Made by a program: the position numbers and the translations under genes. 64,000 nucleotides of DNA from NCBI RefSeq assembly GCF_020177335.1, contig NZ_JAIVMG010000008.1:184877-248876 (forward strand). Reading direction: 5' to 3'. Origin of the DNA: Stappia indica (GTDB lineage: Bacteria; Pseudomonadota; Alphaproteobacteria; Rhizobiales; Stappiaceae). Under the pieces are notes generated by a model. The model made no database searches and was not told where the DNA came from. It saw nothing but the letters and a program-made list of their open reading frames with translations. Shown piece after piece: positions 17,467 to 27,104 of the stretch (positions are counted from its first letter, which is position 1; each line of letters opens with the position of its first letter).

Positions 17467-17591
17467 CGCCGTGGCTCCTGTCGGTCAGCGGCGGGGGCGC
17501 CGTACGACGAAGCATCGTTTGTTTTGAGCCGACCGGTCAACCGGGGCGATCCTCGGCGATCCGGGCCGGATTTTCGATTGACCGGATTTTT

Positions 17592-17637
17592 GTTTCGTTT
17601 GATTGTCCGCCCGGTCGGCATTGAAAGAAAACGAAAC
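17592..17637. promoter_or_regulatory. Inverted repeat in the glpK promoter region
   Basis: GTTTCGTTT (17592-17600) and AAACGAAAC (17629-17637) are perfect reverse complements, 28 nt apart, just ahead of glpK. TTTCG-type half-sites are typical of DeoR-family repressors such as GlpR, so this is a candidate glycerol-responsive operator. That assignment is inference. Confidence 0.55.
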
Positions 17638-17655
17638 TTCGGGAGGCATCGCCGG

Positions 17656-19161
17656 ATGAGCGGATTTATCCTCGCCATTGATCTGGGCACCACATCCAGC
17701 CGGGCCATCGTCTTTGACGAGGCCTTGCGGTCGGTGGCGAGCGGGCAGCAGGAGTTTGCCCAGCATTTTCCGCATTCCGGCTGGGTGGAGCATGATCCGG
17801 AAGACATCTGGACCAGCACGCTGGCGGTCTGCCGCGAAGCGCTTGCCGGCGTTCCTGGCGGCGCTTCTGAGATTGCCGCAATCGGCATCACCAACCAGCG
17901 CGAGACCACGGTGGTGTGGAACCGCAAGACCGGCCGGCCGGTGGCCAATGCCATCGTCTGGCAGGACAGGCGCACGGCCGCAACCTGCGCCCGGCTGAAG
18001 CGCGAGGGCCATGAAGCGGCGGTGATCGAAAAGACCGGCCTGCTGCTCGATCCTTACTTCTCCGGCACCAAGCTCGCCTGGATCCTTGATCATGTGGAGG
18101 GGGCCCGCGCGGCGGCCAAGGAGGGCGATCTTCTGTTCGGCACGGTCGACAGCTGGCTGATCTGGCGGCTGACCGGAGGCCGCTCCCATGTGACCGATGC
18201 CACCAACGCCTCGCGCACCCTGCTTTACAACATCAATGACAATTGCTGGGACGCGGAGCTTTGCGCGCTGCTCGATATTCCCATGTCGATGCTGCCGGAG
18301 GTGAAGGACAGCGCCGATCTGTTCGGCACGGTCGATGCGGAGCATTTCGGGGCTGAACTGCCGATCCTCGGGGTTGCCGGCGACCAGCAGGCGGCGACCG
18401 TCGGCCAGGCCTGCTTTGCGCCCGGCATGGTCAAGTCGACCTATGGCACCGGCTGTTTCGCGCTGATCAACACCGGTGATACCCGTGTGGTGTCGCGGAA
18501 CCGGCTCTTGTCGACCATCGCCTACCGGCTCGACGGTGAGACCACCTATGCGCTGGAGGGCTCGATCTTCGTCGCCGGCAGCGCGGTGCAGTGGCTGCGC
18601 GACGGTCTGAAGATCATTTCGCAGGCGGATGAAAGCCAGCGGCTTGCCGAAGCCTCCGACCCGGAAGCGCGACTTTACATGGTGCCGGCCTTCGTTGGCC
18701 TCGGCGCGCCCTATTGGGATCCGGATGCGCGCGGCGCGATCTTCGGTCTCACCCGGGCGAGCGGGCCGGCTGATTTCTGCCGTGCGGCGCTGGAAAGCGT
18801 CGGCTATCAGACACGGGACCTGATCGAGGCGATGCGTAGTGATGCCTCCGGCATCGGTGAAGAGAACATGGTGCTGCGGGTCGATGGCGGCATGACCGTG
18901 TCCGACTGGACCATGCAGTTCCTCGCCGACAGTCTCGGTGCGCCGGTCGACCGGCCGGAGGTGCTGGAGACCACGGCGCTGGGCGCGGCCTGGCTCGCCG
19001 GCTGGAAGGCGGGGGTCTGGCCGGACCGGGAGGCCTTCGCCGAGCGCTGGCGGCTGGAGCGCCGCTTCGAGCCGCAGATGTCGGCGGAGGAACGCGACAG
19101 GCTTTACGCCGGCTGGCAGGACGCGGTCGCCCGCACCCGCTCCGCCGGCAGTGGCGCCTGA
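17656..19161 (+). CDS. glpK: Glycerol kinase
   Basis: A 501-residue FGGY-family kinase that phosphorylates glycerol to sn-glycerol-3-phosphate using ATP in the cytoplasm. Key features are the [16 protein letters not shown] phosphate loop, [12 protein letters not shown], the substrate region WQDRRTAA and [15 protein letters not shown]-terminal ATPase-fold subdomain includes [12 protein letters not shown]. The length matches E. coli GlpK (502 aa). The ATG at 17656 follows GGGAGG. No glpD or glycerol transporter is adjacent; the divergent MFS protein is a speculative partner. Confidence 0.97.
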   Translation: MSGFILAIDLGTTSSRAIVFDEALRSVASGQQEFAQHFPHSGWVEHDPEDIWTSTLAVCREALAGVPGGASEIAAIGITNQRETTVVWNRKTGRPVANAIVWQDRRTAATCARLKREGHEAAVIEKTGLLLDPYFSGTKLAWILDHVEGARAAAKEGDLLFGTVDSWLIWRLTGGRSHVTDATNASRTLLYNINDNCWDAELCALLDIPMSMLPEVKDSADLFGTVDAEHFGAELPILGVAGDQQAATVGQACFAPGMVKSTYGTGCFALINTGDTRVVSRNRLLSTIAYRLDGETTYALEGSIFVAGSAVQWLRDGLKIISQADESQRLAEASDPEARLYMVPAFVGLGAPYWDPDARGAIFGLTRASGPADFCRAALESVGYQTRDLIEAMRSDASGIGEENMVLRVDGGMTVSDWTMQFLADSLGAPVDRPEVLETTALGAAWLAGWKAGVWPDREAFAERWRLERRFEPQMSAEERDRLYAGWQDAVARTRSAGSGA

Positions 19162-19168
19162 GCCTTCT

Positions 19169-20035
19169 CTAGCGCCAGCCGTCCCGGTAGAGCGCCTCCA
19201 GCGCCTGCCGGTAGTCGGGAAAGCGGAAGGCGTAGCCCAGCTCCCGCTTCAGCCGGGCGTTGGAAACCCGCTTGTTCTCGCCATAGAACGAGCGGGCCAT
19301 CGGCGACAGCTCGGCGGTTTCGAAATCCTGATCCGGTGGCGGGGTCCGGCCCAGCAGCTCGGCAGCAAAGGCAACCACATCCTGCGGCGGGGCCGGTTCA
19401 TCGTCGGTGACGTTGAAGATTCGCGTTGCCGGGGGGGCGTCGATGGCCGCCTCCAGCGCGCCGGCGATATCCGCCACATGGATGCGGTTGAATACCTGCC
19501 CCGGCTTGACCAGCCGCCGGGCGGTGCCCTTGTCGAAGTTGACGAAGGCATTGCGCCCGGGACCGTAGATGCCGGCGAGGCGAAAGATCTCGACCGGAAG
19601 GCCACTGGTCTTGGCCCAGTCAAGCCACGCTTCTTCCGCCGCCAGCCGCTGCACCGAGCGCCGGGACACCGGCCGGCAGGGCGTGTCCTCATCGACCCAG
19701 GCGCCATCGTGATTGCCGTAGACCCCGACGGTGGACAGGTAGCCGGTCCACTGCGGCCGGGCTGCGCTGAGATCGCCCCGGTAGTGCCGCAGCACCGGAT
19801 CGCCGTCTGCATCCGGGCCGATGGAGATGAGTACGTGACTGGCCTGTCGCAGCGCTTCGGCGGTTGCCGGATCGCGCACCGTGCCGTCGAACAGGAACGG
19901 GGCGATGCCCGCCGCCGTCATCGTCGCCGCCTTGTCGGCGGAGCGGGTGGTGGCGCCGATCCACGAGCAGCGGCCGCGGACCCGCTCGGCGAAGGCTGAG
20001 GCGGAATAGCCGAAACCGAAGATGAACAGGCGCAT
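19169..20035 (-). CDS. NAD-dependent epimerase/dehydratase-like protein (YeeZ-type)
   Basis: A 288-residue extended-SDR-like protein. The Rossmann nucleotide motif appears as FGFGYSA at residues 4-10. STVGVYG with Ser, and the following segment DGAWVDEDTPCRP, are typical of the YeeZ/SDR-a family found in proteobacteria. The canonical YxxxK is not obvious at its usual place, so catalysis may differ. RIHVADIAGALEAAI and FNVTDDEP are standard C-terminal elements. It is convergent with glpK (7 nt between stops) and lies 20 nt downstream of the TrmH-type gene, so it may be the last gene of a three-gene minus-strand operon. Confidence 0.82.
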   Translation of the reverse strand: MRLFIFGFGYSASAFAERVRGRCSWIGATTRSADKAATMTAAGIAPFLFDGTVRDPATAEALRQASHVLISIGPDADGDPVLRHYRGDLSAARPQWTGYLSTVGVYGNHDGAWVDEDTPCRPVSRRSVQRLAAEEAWLDWAKTSGLPVEIFRLAGIYGPGRNAFVNFDKGTARRLVKPGQVFNRIHVADIAGALEAAIDAPPATRIFNVTDDEPAPPQDVVAFAAELLGRTPPPDQDFETAELSPMARSFYGENKRVSNARLKRELGYAFRFPDYRQALEALYRDGWR

Positions 20036-20055
20036 GGCGGACCTTTGCGGTTGGG

Positions 20056-20910
20056 TCAGGTCAGCGACAGGTCGTCGCGGCGGATCTCGTAAAGCATCAC
20101 GGCGGTGGCGACCGCAAGGTTGAGGCTGTCGGCCTGGCCCACCTGGGGAATGCGCGCCAGATGGGTGCAGGCCTCGGCCATCTCGTCCGGCAGGCCGGCC
20201 TGCTCGTTGCCCATCAGAAGGAGGGTTGGCCGCGCGTAGGGGATGGTTCGGTAGTCGGTCGAGCCCTTGAGATGGGTGCCGACCACCGTTCCCGGCCATT
20301 TCTTCGCCAGCGCGCGAAACGCCTCCCGGCTCATCCGGGTCATCGGCACGTGGAAGATCGAGCCCATGGTGGCCCGCACCGCTTCCACGGCGAAGGGATC
20401 GGTGGTCTCGCCGATGAGCAACAGGCCCCGGGCGCCGACCGCGTCGGCGGTGCGCAGGATGGTGCCGAGGTTGCCCGGGTCGCGCACGTGGTCAAGGGCG
20501 ATCCAGACCCCTTGCGGGTCCTTCGCGATCGCCTCGGGGGCGAGGAACTTCTGTTCGTAGACGCCGACCACCATCTGCGGATTGTCGCGGCGGGTGACGG
20601 CGGCGAGGACCGCGGTGGAGACCTCCAGGATGGTGGCCCCGCGTGCCCGCGCCCGGGCGGCGGTCTCGCGGGCCGCGTCGCTTTCCAGCGCCTCCGGTCC
20701 CAGAACCAGCATGTCGATGGTCCAGCCGGCGGCGAGCGCGTCGGTCGCCAACTTCAGCCCTTCCGCGACGAAGCGGCCGGTCCGCTGCCGGTGCTTGCGC
20801 TGGCCGACCAGCGCCTTGATGTCCTTGATCAGCGGATTGGAGAAGGAGGTGATCTTCTTGACCGGTCCTGGCCGTCCCGTGCCGCCGGCCGGCGGGCGGG
20901 CGGCGCTCAT
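20056..20910 (-). CDS. TrmH-family (SPOUT) RNA 2'-O-methyltransferase
   Basis: A 284-residue protein. An N-terminal L30e-like substrate-binding region (about 18-115: NPLIKDIKALVGQRKHRQRT) is followed by a SPOUT knot domain. Motif 1 includes DPGNLGTILRTADA, motif 2 LLLMGNEQAGLP and motif 3 DSLNLAVATAVMLYE. It methylates a ribose 2'-OH in tRNA or 23S rRNA (RlmB/TsnR-like); the exact nucleotide cannot be told. It overlaps the upstream methyltransferase gene by 4 nt (ATGA), so translation is coupled. Confidence 0.92.
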   Translation of the reverse strand: MSAARPPAGGTGRPGPVKKITSFSNPLIKDIKALVGQRKHRQRTGRFVAEGLKLATDALAAGWTIDMLVLGPEALESDAARETAARARARGATILEVSTAVLAAVTRRDNPQMVVGVYEQKFLAPEAIAKDPQGVWIALDHVRDPGNLGTILRTADAVGARGLLLIGETTDPFAVEAVRATMGSIFHVPMTRMSREAFRALAKKWPGTVVGTHLKGSTDYRTIPYARPTLLLMGNEQAGLPDEMAEACTHLARIPQVGQADSLNLAVATAVMLYEIRRDDLSLT

Positions 20911-21845
20911 GCTCCGCTCCAGCGCGAGAACAGCGAGGTCGACAGCGCCCGGTCGCCGGCTTCGGCGCGCAGCACCAACTCGCCCGATTCCAGAAGGCCG
21001 CCCCGGGTCTTCAGCGTGTCGGCCATCACCTCGTGCAGCGACAGGAAGGAGGAGCGGATCGCATAGGCGGTCAGCACCAGGAACCGGGCATCGGGCGCCA
21101 GAATGCGCTCCAAGAGGGTGAGCATTTCCGGCAGGCTTTCATAAAGGTCCCAGATCTCGCCCTTCGGGCCGCGTCCGTATTTCGGCGGGTCGAGGACGAT
21201 GCCGTCATAGGTGTTGCCGCGCTTGACCTCGCGGGCGACGAATTTCAGCGCGTCGTCGCAGATCCAGCGGATCGGCAGATCCTCCATACCCGACAGCGCC
21301 TGGTTCTCGCGCGCCCAGCCGATTGCTTTCTTGGAGGCATCAACATGGGTGACCTTCGCGCCCGCCGCCGCCGGCAGCAGGGAGGCAAGCCCGGTGTAGC
21401 CGAACAGATTGAGGACCTTCAGCGGTCGGTTGGCGCGGCGCACCTGATCGGCCATCCATTGCCAGTGGGCCGCCTGTTCGGGGAAGACGCCGACGTGACG
21501 GAAGGACATGAAGCGGCCGAGATAGCGCACCCCGTCATAGGCCATCTCCCAGGTTTCCGGCAGGTCGCGGTTGACGCGCCAGCGGCCCGGCCCGTCATCC
21601 TCATCGGTGCCGGTGAACACGGCATCCGCCGCGTCCCAGGCGCGGGGCGGCAGTCGGCGCGGCCCCATGGCCTGCGGTTCCGGCCGGTCGACGGTCACCG
21701 GGCCGTAGCGCTCCAGCTTGCGCCCCTCGCCCATGTCGAGCAGGGCATAGTCATCCCAGCCACGGGTCTCCAGCATCACCGGCCAGACGGAGCGCGGCGG
21801 CTTGCCGGGAGCGGCCGGAACGGCACTGGACAAGGGGTCGGACAC
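20907..21845 (-). CDS. Class I SAM-dependent methyltransferase (RlmI/RlmL-like catalytic domain)
   Basis: A 312-residue protein with a Rossmann-like methyltransferase domain. It has VLNLFGYTGLASL (SAM-binding motif I), THVDASKKAIGWAREN (motif II), and LDPPKYGRGPKGEIW, where DPPK is the active-site motif of RlmI/RlmK-type 23S rRNA m5C/m7G enzymes. The N-terminal part lacks a PUA domain. It is probably an rRNA methyltransferase in the cytoplasm. A GTG start at 21845 is supported by GGAGG 9 nt upstream. It is the first gene of an operon with the TrmH-type gene, so the pair looks like an RNA-modification unit. Confidence 0.9.
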   Translation of the reverse strand: MSDPLSSAVPAAPGKPPRSVWPVMLETRGWDDYALLDMGEGRKLERYGPVTVDRPEPQAMGPRRLPPRAWDAADAVFTGTDEDDGPGRWRVNRDLPETWEMAYDGVRYLGRFMSFRHVGVFPEQAAHWQWMADQVRRANRPLKVLNLFGYTGLASLLPAAAGAKVTHVDASKKAIGWARENQALSGMEDLPIRWICDDALKFVAREVKRGNTYDGIVLDPPKYGRGPKGEIWDLYESLPEMLTLLERILAPDARFLVLTAYAIRSSFLSLHEVMADTLKTRGGLLESGELVLRAEAGDRALSTSLFSRWSGA

Positions 21846-22176
21846 GGGAAAGCGCCTCCACTGGCTGCGGACATGAGGAAAAGGGCTCGGTCCGGATCGC
21901 CTTAAGACGCTTCGCGGCCTGGGTCAATGCGCCTGCCGAAACTGTACGGGCGTACCTGCGCGGGTGCGATGGCGCTTCTGTTGCGGTGCACAACGATCCC
22001 TTGTCACTTTTTTCTTGAATTCAAGCACTTGCAAGGTCGCGGCTGGTTGTACAAGCTGACCTCGATGAAACAGCGGCCGACCTCGCGCGCGCCCGGGCGG
22101 TGTGCGCTGACCTTGCGGAACCGGTGCATGCGGCGGACCGGCGTCAGGGACGCGTGTCGGCGATGGAGGACAGGAT
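21846..22176. other. Promoter region of the cox-like operon
   Basis: 331 nt between the divergent methyltransferase gene and coxG. No gene is supported. It holds the palindromes at 22014-22035 described separately, next to a short T-run, in otherwise GC-rich DNA. This is the probable control region for the molybdenum hydroxylase operon. Confidence 0.5.
22014..22035. promoter_or_regulatory. Tandem palindromes upstream of coxG
   Basis: CTTGAATTCAAG (22014-22025) is a perfect 12-bp palindrome. Two bases later CTTGCAAG (22028-22035) is a perfect 8-bp palindrome. TTGAATTCAA-type dyads are typical MarR-family operators. No MarR gene is adjacent, so a regulator would act in trans. Confidence 0.5.
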
Positions 22177-22887
22177 ATGGATCTATCTGGCGAGTACCGG
22201 ATTGCCGCGGGGCGCGAGGCCGTCTGGGCGGCGTTGAATGACGCGGATGTGCTGCGCCAGTGCATTCCCGGTTGCAAGGAACTTGAAAAGCACTCCGACA
22301 CGGAGATGAGCGCCACGGTGGTGGCGAAGGTCGGACCGGTGAAGGCGACCTTCAAGGGCGCCGTCACGCTTGAAGACCTGAACCCGCCGGAAAGCTACCG
22401 GATCGTTGGCGAGGGCAAGGGCGGTGTCGCCGGTTTCGCCAAGGGCGGGGCGGAGGTGCATCTGACCGAAGACGGCGACGAGACGGTCCTGACCTATGAC
22501 GTCAAGGCCCAGGTCGGCGGCAAGCTGGCCCAGCTCGGCAGCCGGTTGATCGCCTCGACGGCGCGCAAGATGGCCGATGAGTTCTTCGGCACCTTCAAGG
22601 GGATCGTGGAGGACGGCGGCGCGGCGGCGGCCCCGTCCGCGGCGGCGATGGCGGGCGATGGTCCGGATGCGGGCGTGATCGAAGAGGCGAAGACCATCGC
22701 CCTTGATCATGCGCCCGAAGCGGTGGTGGAGGCGGCGGAGGCCGTCGAAACCCGCATCGAAAAGGCGGTGCATGATGTCGAGGTCGAAGTGGAGGCTGCG
22801 GCCGGACGCGGGGTGCTCGGCGGACCGATGGTCTGGGGGCTGATCGCGCTGGCGGGTGTCATCGTCGTGCTGGCCTTGATGGGATAG
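22177..22887 (+). CDS. coxG: CoxG-type SRPBCC-domain, membrane-anchored carbon monoxide dehydrogenase accessory protein
   Basis: A 236-residue protein. Residues 1-145 form the CoxG/SRPBCC hydrophobic-cavity domain (MDLSGEYRIAAGREAVWAAL start, and EGKGGVAGFAKGGAEVHL). An alanine/glutamate-rich linker of about 70 residues follows. One C-terminal transmembrane helix (MVWGLIALAGVIVVLALMG) anchors it to the inner membrane. CoxG proteins are known to link CO-dehydrogenase-type enzymes to the membrane and quinone pool. Here the gene is the first of coxG-S-L-M. It would fit the same job for this molybdenum hydroxylase. Confidence 0.88.
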   Translation: MDLSGEYRIAAGREAVWAALNDADVLRQCIPGCKELEKHSDTEMSATVVAKVGPVKATFKGAVTLEDLNPPESYRIVGEGKGGVAGFAKGGAEVHLTEDGDETVLTYDVKAQVGGKLAQLGSRLIASTARKMADEFFGTFKGIVEDGGAAAAPSAAAMAGDGPDAGVIEEAKTIALDHAPEAVVEAAEAVETRIEKAVHDVEVEVEAAAGRGVLGGPMVWGLIALAGVIVVLALMG

Positions 22888-22977
22888 GCCGGAAGGACGG
22901 TTGAAAGGGTCGTGGAACCAGCGGGAGCCGGCCATCGGGGCGGGTCCTGCGAGAACGATTGAGCAGGGAGGAAGAGC

Positions 22978-23466
<489 letters not shown>

Positions 23467-23618
23467 GGCGCGGCGGGCGAAGGGCCGCGCGGCCGGGAGA
23501 GACGCGGGTACCCTTGGGAGGGGGAACGCGAGGACCCGGCACGGGAAGGACTGGCCCGGAAAGCATTGGCAAGGACGACAGTGACGCCCGTTAAAAGGCG
23601 GGTGAGGGAGGAACCAGG

Positions 23619-25988
23619 ATGACATCTTCTGCTGAGGGTATCGGCGCGCGGGTGACGCGGCGCGAGGACAAGCGGTTCGTGACCGGCAAGGGGCGCTACA
23701 CCGACGACATGACCGTTCCGGGCATGGCCCATGCGGCCTTCGTGCGTTCGCCGCACGCCCATGCGAAAGTGACTTCGCTCGACGCCTCGGCGGCGCGGGC
23801 GATGCCGGGCGTCGAGGCGGTGCTGACCAGCGAGGAACTGGTCGCCGATGGCGTCGGCAACCTGATCTGCGGCTGGATGATCCATTCCAAGGACGGCTCG
23901 CCGATGAAGATGGGCGCCTGGCGGGCGCTGGAAGGTGACACGGTGCGCCATGTGGGCCAGGCGGTGGCGGTGGTTGTCGCCGACACCCCGGCGCGGGCGC
24001 GCGATGCCGCCGATGCGGTGGTGGTGGAGTATGAGCCGCTCGACGCGGTGGTCGATGCGCTCGACGCGCTGAAGCCCGGCGCGCCGCAGCTTCATCCGGA
24101 AGCGGAAGGCAACCTCATCTACGATTGGGAGATCGGCGATCAGGCGACGACGGATGCCGCTTTCGCCTCGGCCGCCCACGTGACGCGGATGGAGATCCGC
24201 AACAACCGGCTGGTGCCCAATGCGATGGAGCCGCGCGCGGCGCTCGCCTCCTATGACGAGGCGGAGGAGCATTACACGCTCTGGACCACCTCGCAGAACC
24301 CGCATGTGGCGCGGCTGGTGCTGTCGGCGTTCTACAACATCGCCCCGGAACACAAGCTGCGGGTGATCGCCCCGGATGTGGGCGGCGGCTTCGGCTCGAA
24401 GATCTTCATCTACCCGGAAGAGATGGTCTGTCTCTGGGCCTCGAAGAAGACCGGCTTGCCGGTCAAGTGGGCGGCGGACCGCACCGAGGCGTTCCTGACC
24501 GACGCCCATGGCCGCGACCATCATTCGGAGGCGGAGCTGGCGCTGGACGCCGACAACCGGATCACCGGTTTCCGGGTGAAGACGGTGGCCAATCTCGGCG
24601 CCTACATGTCGCTGTTCTCCTCCTCGGTGCCGACCTATCTCTACGCGACGCTGCTGTCGGGCCAGTACGCCATTCCGGCGATCCACGCCAACGTCAAGGC
24701 GGTCTACACCAACACCACGCCGGTCGATGCCTATCGCGGCGCGGGCCGGCCGGAAGCCACCTATCTTGTCGAACGGGTGATGGAGACGGCGGCGCGCGAG
24801 GTCGGCATGGATCCGGCCGAGTTCCGCCGCAAGAACTTCGTCCGCTCCTTCCCGCATCAGACGCCGGTGATCATGTGCTACGACGCGGGCGATTATGATG
24901 CCTCGCTCGATGCGGCGCTGCAGGCAATCGACTACGCCGGCTTTGCCGCGCGCAAGGCGGAGGCGGCAAGCCGCGGCAAGCTGCGCGGCATCGGTTTCTC
25001 CTGCTATATCGAGGCCTGCGGCATCGCCCCGTCCCAGGCGGTGGGCTCCCTCGGCGCCGGCGTCGGCCTGTGGGAATCGGCGGAGGTGCGGGTCAATCCG
25101 GTGGGCACCATCGAGGTTCTGACCGGCTCGCACAGCCATGGCCAGGGCCATGAGACCACCTTCGCCCAGCTCGTCTCCGATCGCTTCGGGGTTGGCCTCG
25201 ACACCGTGTCGATCGTCCATGGCGACACCGACAAGGTCCAGTTCGGCATGGGCACCTATGGCTCGCGCTCCGGCGCGGTTGGCATGTCGGCGATCGTCAA
25301 GGCGCTCGACAAGGTGGAGGCCAAGGCCAAGAAGCTCGCCGCCCATCTGATGGAGGCCGCCGAAGGCGATATCACCCTTGAGGGCGGCACCTTCAAGGTC
25401 GCCGGCACGGACAAGGAGCTGCCGTTCTTCCAGGTGGCGCTGGCCGCCTACACCGCCCACAACATGCCCGAAGGCATGGAGCCGGGCCTGAAGGAAGGGG
25501 CGTTTTACGATCCCACCAACTTCACCTTCCCGGCGGGCACCTACATCTGCGAGGTGGAAATCGACCCGGACACGGGCAAGACCGAGATCGTCGATTTCGT
25601 CGCCGCCGACGATTTCGGCACCATCATCAATCCGATGATCGTCGAGGGTCAGGTGCATGGCGGGCTGACGCAAGGCATCGGCCAGGCGCTGCTGGAGAAC
25701 GCCGCCTATGACGAGGACGGTCAGCTTCTGAGCGGCTCCTATATGGACTACTGCATGCCGCGCGCCGACGACGTGCCGTCCTACCGCTTGATGACCACGG
25801 TGACCACCTGTCCGGGCAATCCGCTCGGCATGAAGGGGTGCGGCGAGGCCGGGGCCATCGGTTCGCCGCCGGCGGTCATCAACGCCATCACCGATGCCAT
25901 CGGCAGCAATGATCTGGTGATGCCGGCAACCCCGGCGGCCGTCTGGCAGGCGATCCGCCAGGGGCGCACGGCGGAGGCCGCCGAGTAG
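23619..25988 (+). CDS. coxL: Molybdenum hydroxylase large subunit, form II CO-dehydrogenase-like
   Basis: A 789-residue xanthine-oxidase-family catalytic subunit carrying molybdopterin cytosine dinucleotide and Mo. The molybdenum-proximal loop reads AYRGAGR (near residue 371), the signature of form II enzymes. True aerobic CO dehydrogenases (form I) have AYxCSFR with the copper-binding Cys. GGGFGSK, the QGHET segment and the late GCGEAGAIG region with the catalytic Glu are all present. The substrate is therefore probably an aldehyde or N-heterocycle rather than CO. The 152-nt gap after coxS has no visible terminator. The ATG at 23619 follows GAGGGAGGAA. Confidence 0.94.
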   Translation: MTSSAEGIGARVTRREDKRFVTGKGRYTDDMTVPGMAHAAFVRSPHAHAKVTSLDASAARAMPGVEAVLTSEELVADGVGNLICGWMIHSKDGSPMKMGAWRALEGDTVRHVGQAVAVVVADTPARARDAADAVVVEYEPLDAVVDALDALKPGAPQLHPEAEGNLIYDWEIGDQATTDAAFASAAHVTRMEIRNNRLVPNAMEPRAALASYDEAEEHYTLWTTSQNPHVARLVLSAFYNIAPEHKLRVIAPDVGGGFGSKIFIYPEEMVCLWASKKTGLPVKWAADRTEAFLTDAHGRDHHSEAELALDADNRITGFRVKTVANLGAYMSLFSSSVPTYLYATLLSGQYAIPAIHANVKAVYTNTTPVDAYRGAGRPEATYLVERVMETAAREVGMDPAEFRRKNFVRSFPHQTPVIMCYDAGDYDASLDAALQAIDYAGFAARKAEAASRGKLRGIGFSCYIEACGIAPSQAVGSLGAGVGLWESAEVRVNPVGTIEVLTGSHSHGQGHETTFAQLVSDRFGVGLDTVSIVHGDTDKVQFGMGTYGSRSGAVGMSAIVKALDKVEAKAKKLAAHLMEAAEGDITLEGGTFKVAGTDKELPFFQVALAAYTAHNMPEGMEPGLKEGAFYDPTNFTFPAGTYICEVEIDPDTGKTEIVDFVAADDFGTIINPMIVEGQVHGGLTQGIGQALLENAAYDEDGQLLSGSYMDYCMPRADDVPSYRLMTTVTTCPGNPLGMKGCGEAGAIGSPPAVINAITDAIGSNDLVMPATPAAVWQAIRQGRTAEAAE

Positions 25989-26137
25989 ATCCCGTACCGT
26001 GCGGGGCTGGCGGGAAACGCCGCCGGTCCCGTCCGGTTGCATCCATGGACAAGGCGCCGTGCGTGGATCCCCGCGCGGCAGGACGAAAGAGGTTTCCCGG
26101 GTAAGCATCCGGGCAAGGTTCGGGCGAGGAGAGACCC

Positions 26138-26938
26138 ATGTATGAAACGACCTATCACCGCGCGGAAAGCGTTGCCGATGCGGCGACCCGGCTGGCTGGC
26201 GCCGAGGATGGCAAGCTTCTGGCCGGCGGCCAGACCCTGCTGCCGACCATGAAACAGCGGCTCGCCGCCCCGTCCGATGTGATCGACCTGACCCACATCG
26301 CCGACCTGAAGGGCATTGCCGAGACCGGCGGCGGTGTGCGCATCGGCGCGGCCACCACCCATGCGGAGGTCGCCGGCTCGGAGATCGTCAAGCGCCTGCT
26401 GCCGGGGCTGGCGGCGCTGGCCGGTCATATCGGCGATCCGCATGTCCGCCATCGCGGCACCATCGGCGGCTCGCTGGCCAACAACGATCCGGCGGCGGAT
26501 TATCCCAGCGCGGTGCTGGCGCTCGGGGCGGTGATCCACACCTATACGCGTCAGCTTCCGGCCGAGGAATTCTTCGCAGGCATGTTCGAGACCGCCCTTG
26601 ACGAGGGCGAGATCATCACGGCGGTGGAGTTCCCGGCGGCAACGGCCTCTGCCTATGCCAAATACCCCAATCCGGCCTCGCGCTATGCCATGGCCGGCGT
26701 CTTCGTCGCCAGGCTCGGCGATGGCGGCGTGCGGGTGGCGGTGACCGGCGCCGGTCAGGACGGGGTGTTCCGGCACGAGGGCATGGAACAGGCGCTTGCC
26801 GGCAATTTCGCCGCCGAAGCGCTCGATGGCATCGCCGTCGACGCCGACGAGATGCTGTCCGACATTCACGGCTCGGCCGAGTATCGCGCCCATCTGGTCA
26901 CGGTGATGGCCAAGCGCGCGGTCGCCGCCTGCGGCTGA
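26138..26938 (+). CDS. coxM: Molybdenum hydroxylase medium subunit, FAD-binding (CoxM-like)
   Basis: A 266-residue FAD-binding subunit of the CO/xanthine dehydrogenase family. The FAD pyrophosphate loop is AGGQTLLPTMK near residue 30, and the second FAD motif is the RHRGTIGGSLANNDPAADYP segment. It takes electrons from the [2Fe-2S] subunit. The gene order S-L-M is that of form II operons; form I operons run M-S-L. The ATG at 26138 follows GAGGAGAG. Confidence 0.95.
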   Translation: MYETTYHRAESVADAATRLAGAEDGKLLAGGQTLLPTMKQRLAAPSDVIDLTHIADLKGIAETGGGVRIGAATTHAEVAGSEIVKRLLPGLAALAGHIGDPHVRHRGTIGGSLANNDPAADYPSAVLALGAVIHTYTRQLPAEEFFAGMFETALDEGEIITAVEFPAATASAYAKYPNPASRYAMAGVFVARLGDGGVRVAVTGAGQDGVFRHEGMEQALAGNFAAEALDGIAVDADEMLSDIHGSAEYRAHLVTVMAKRAVAACG

Positions 26939-27104
26939 CGGCTGCGGGATTGGCGCAGCGGCTGGCGGTGTGCGCCGCCGGTCGCCGATAGTCCGGAAAA
27001 ATCAGACTGACGAGGCGCGTCGCCCCAAAAGGGCGGCGCGTGCAGGCGCGCGTGCGCGCCGCGCCTGGAACCCAGCGGAGCATTCGGAAAGGGAAGTGAG
27101 CGAT

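Noticed and set aside
23619..25988. True aerobic CO dehydrogenase (carboxydotrophy)
   Set aside because: The active-site loop is AYRGAGR rather than AYxCSFR, the order is S-L-M, and no coxDEF maturation genes are adjacent.
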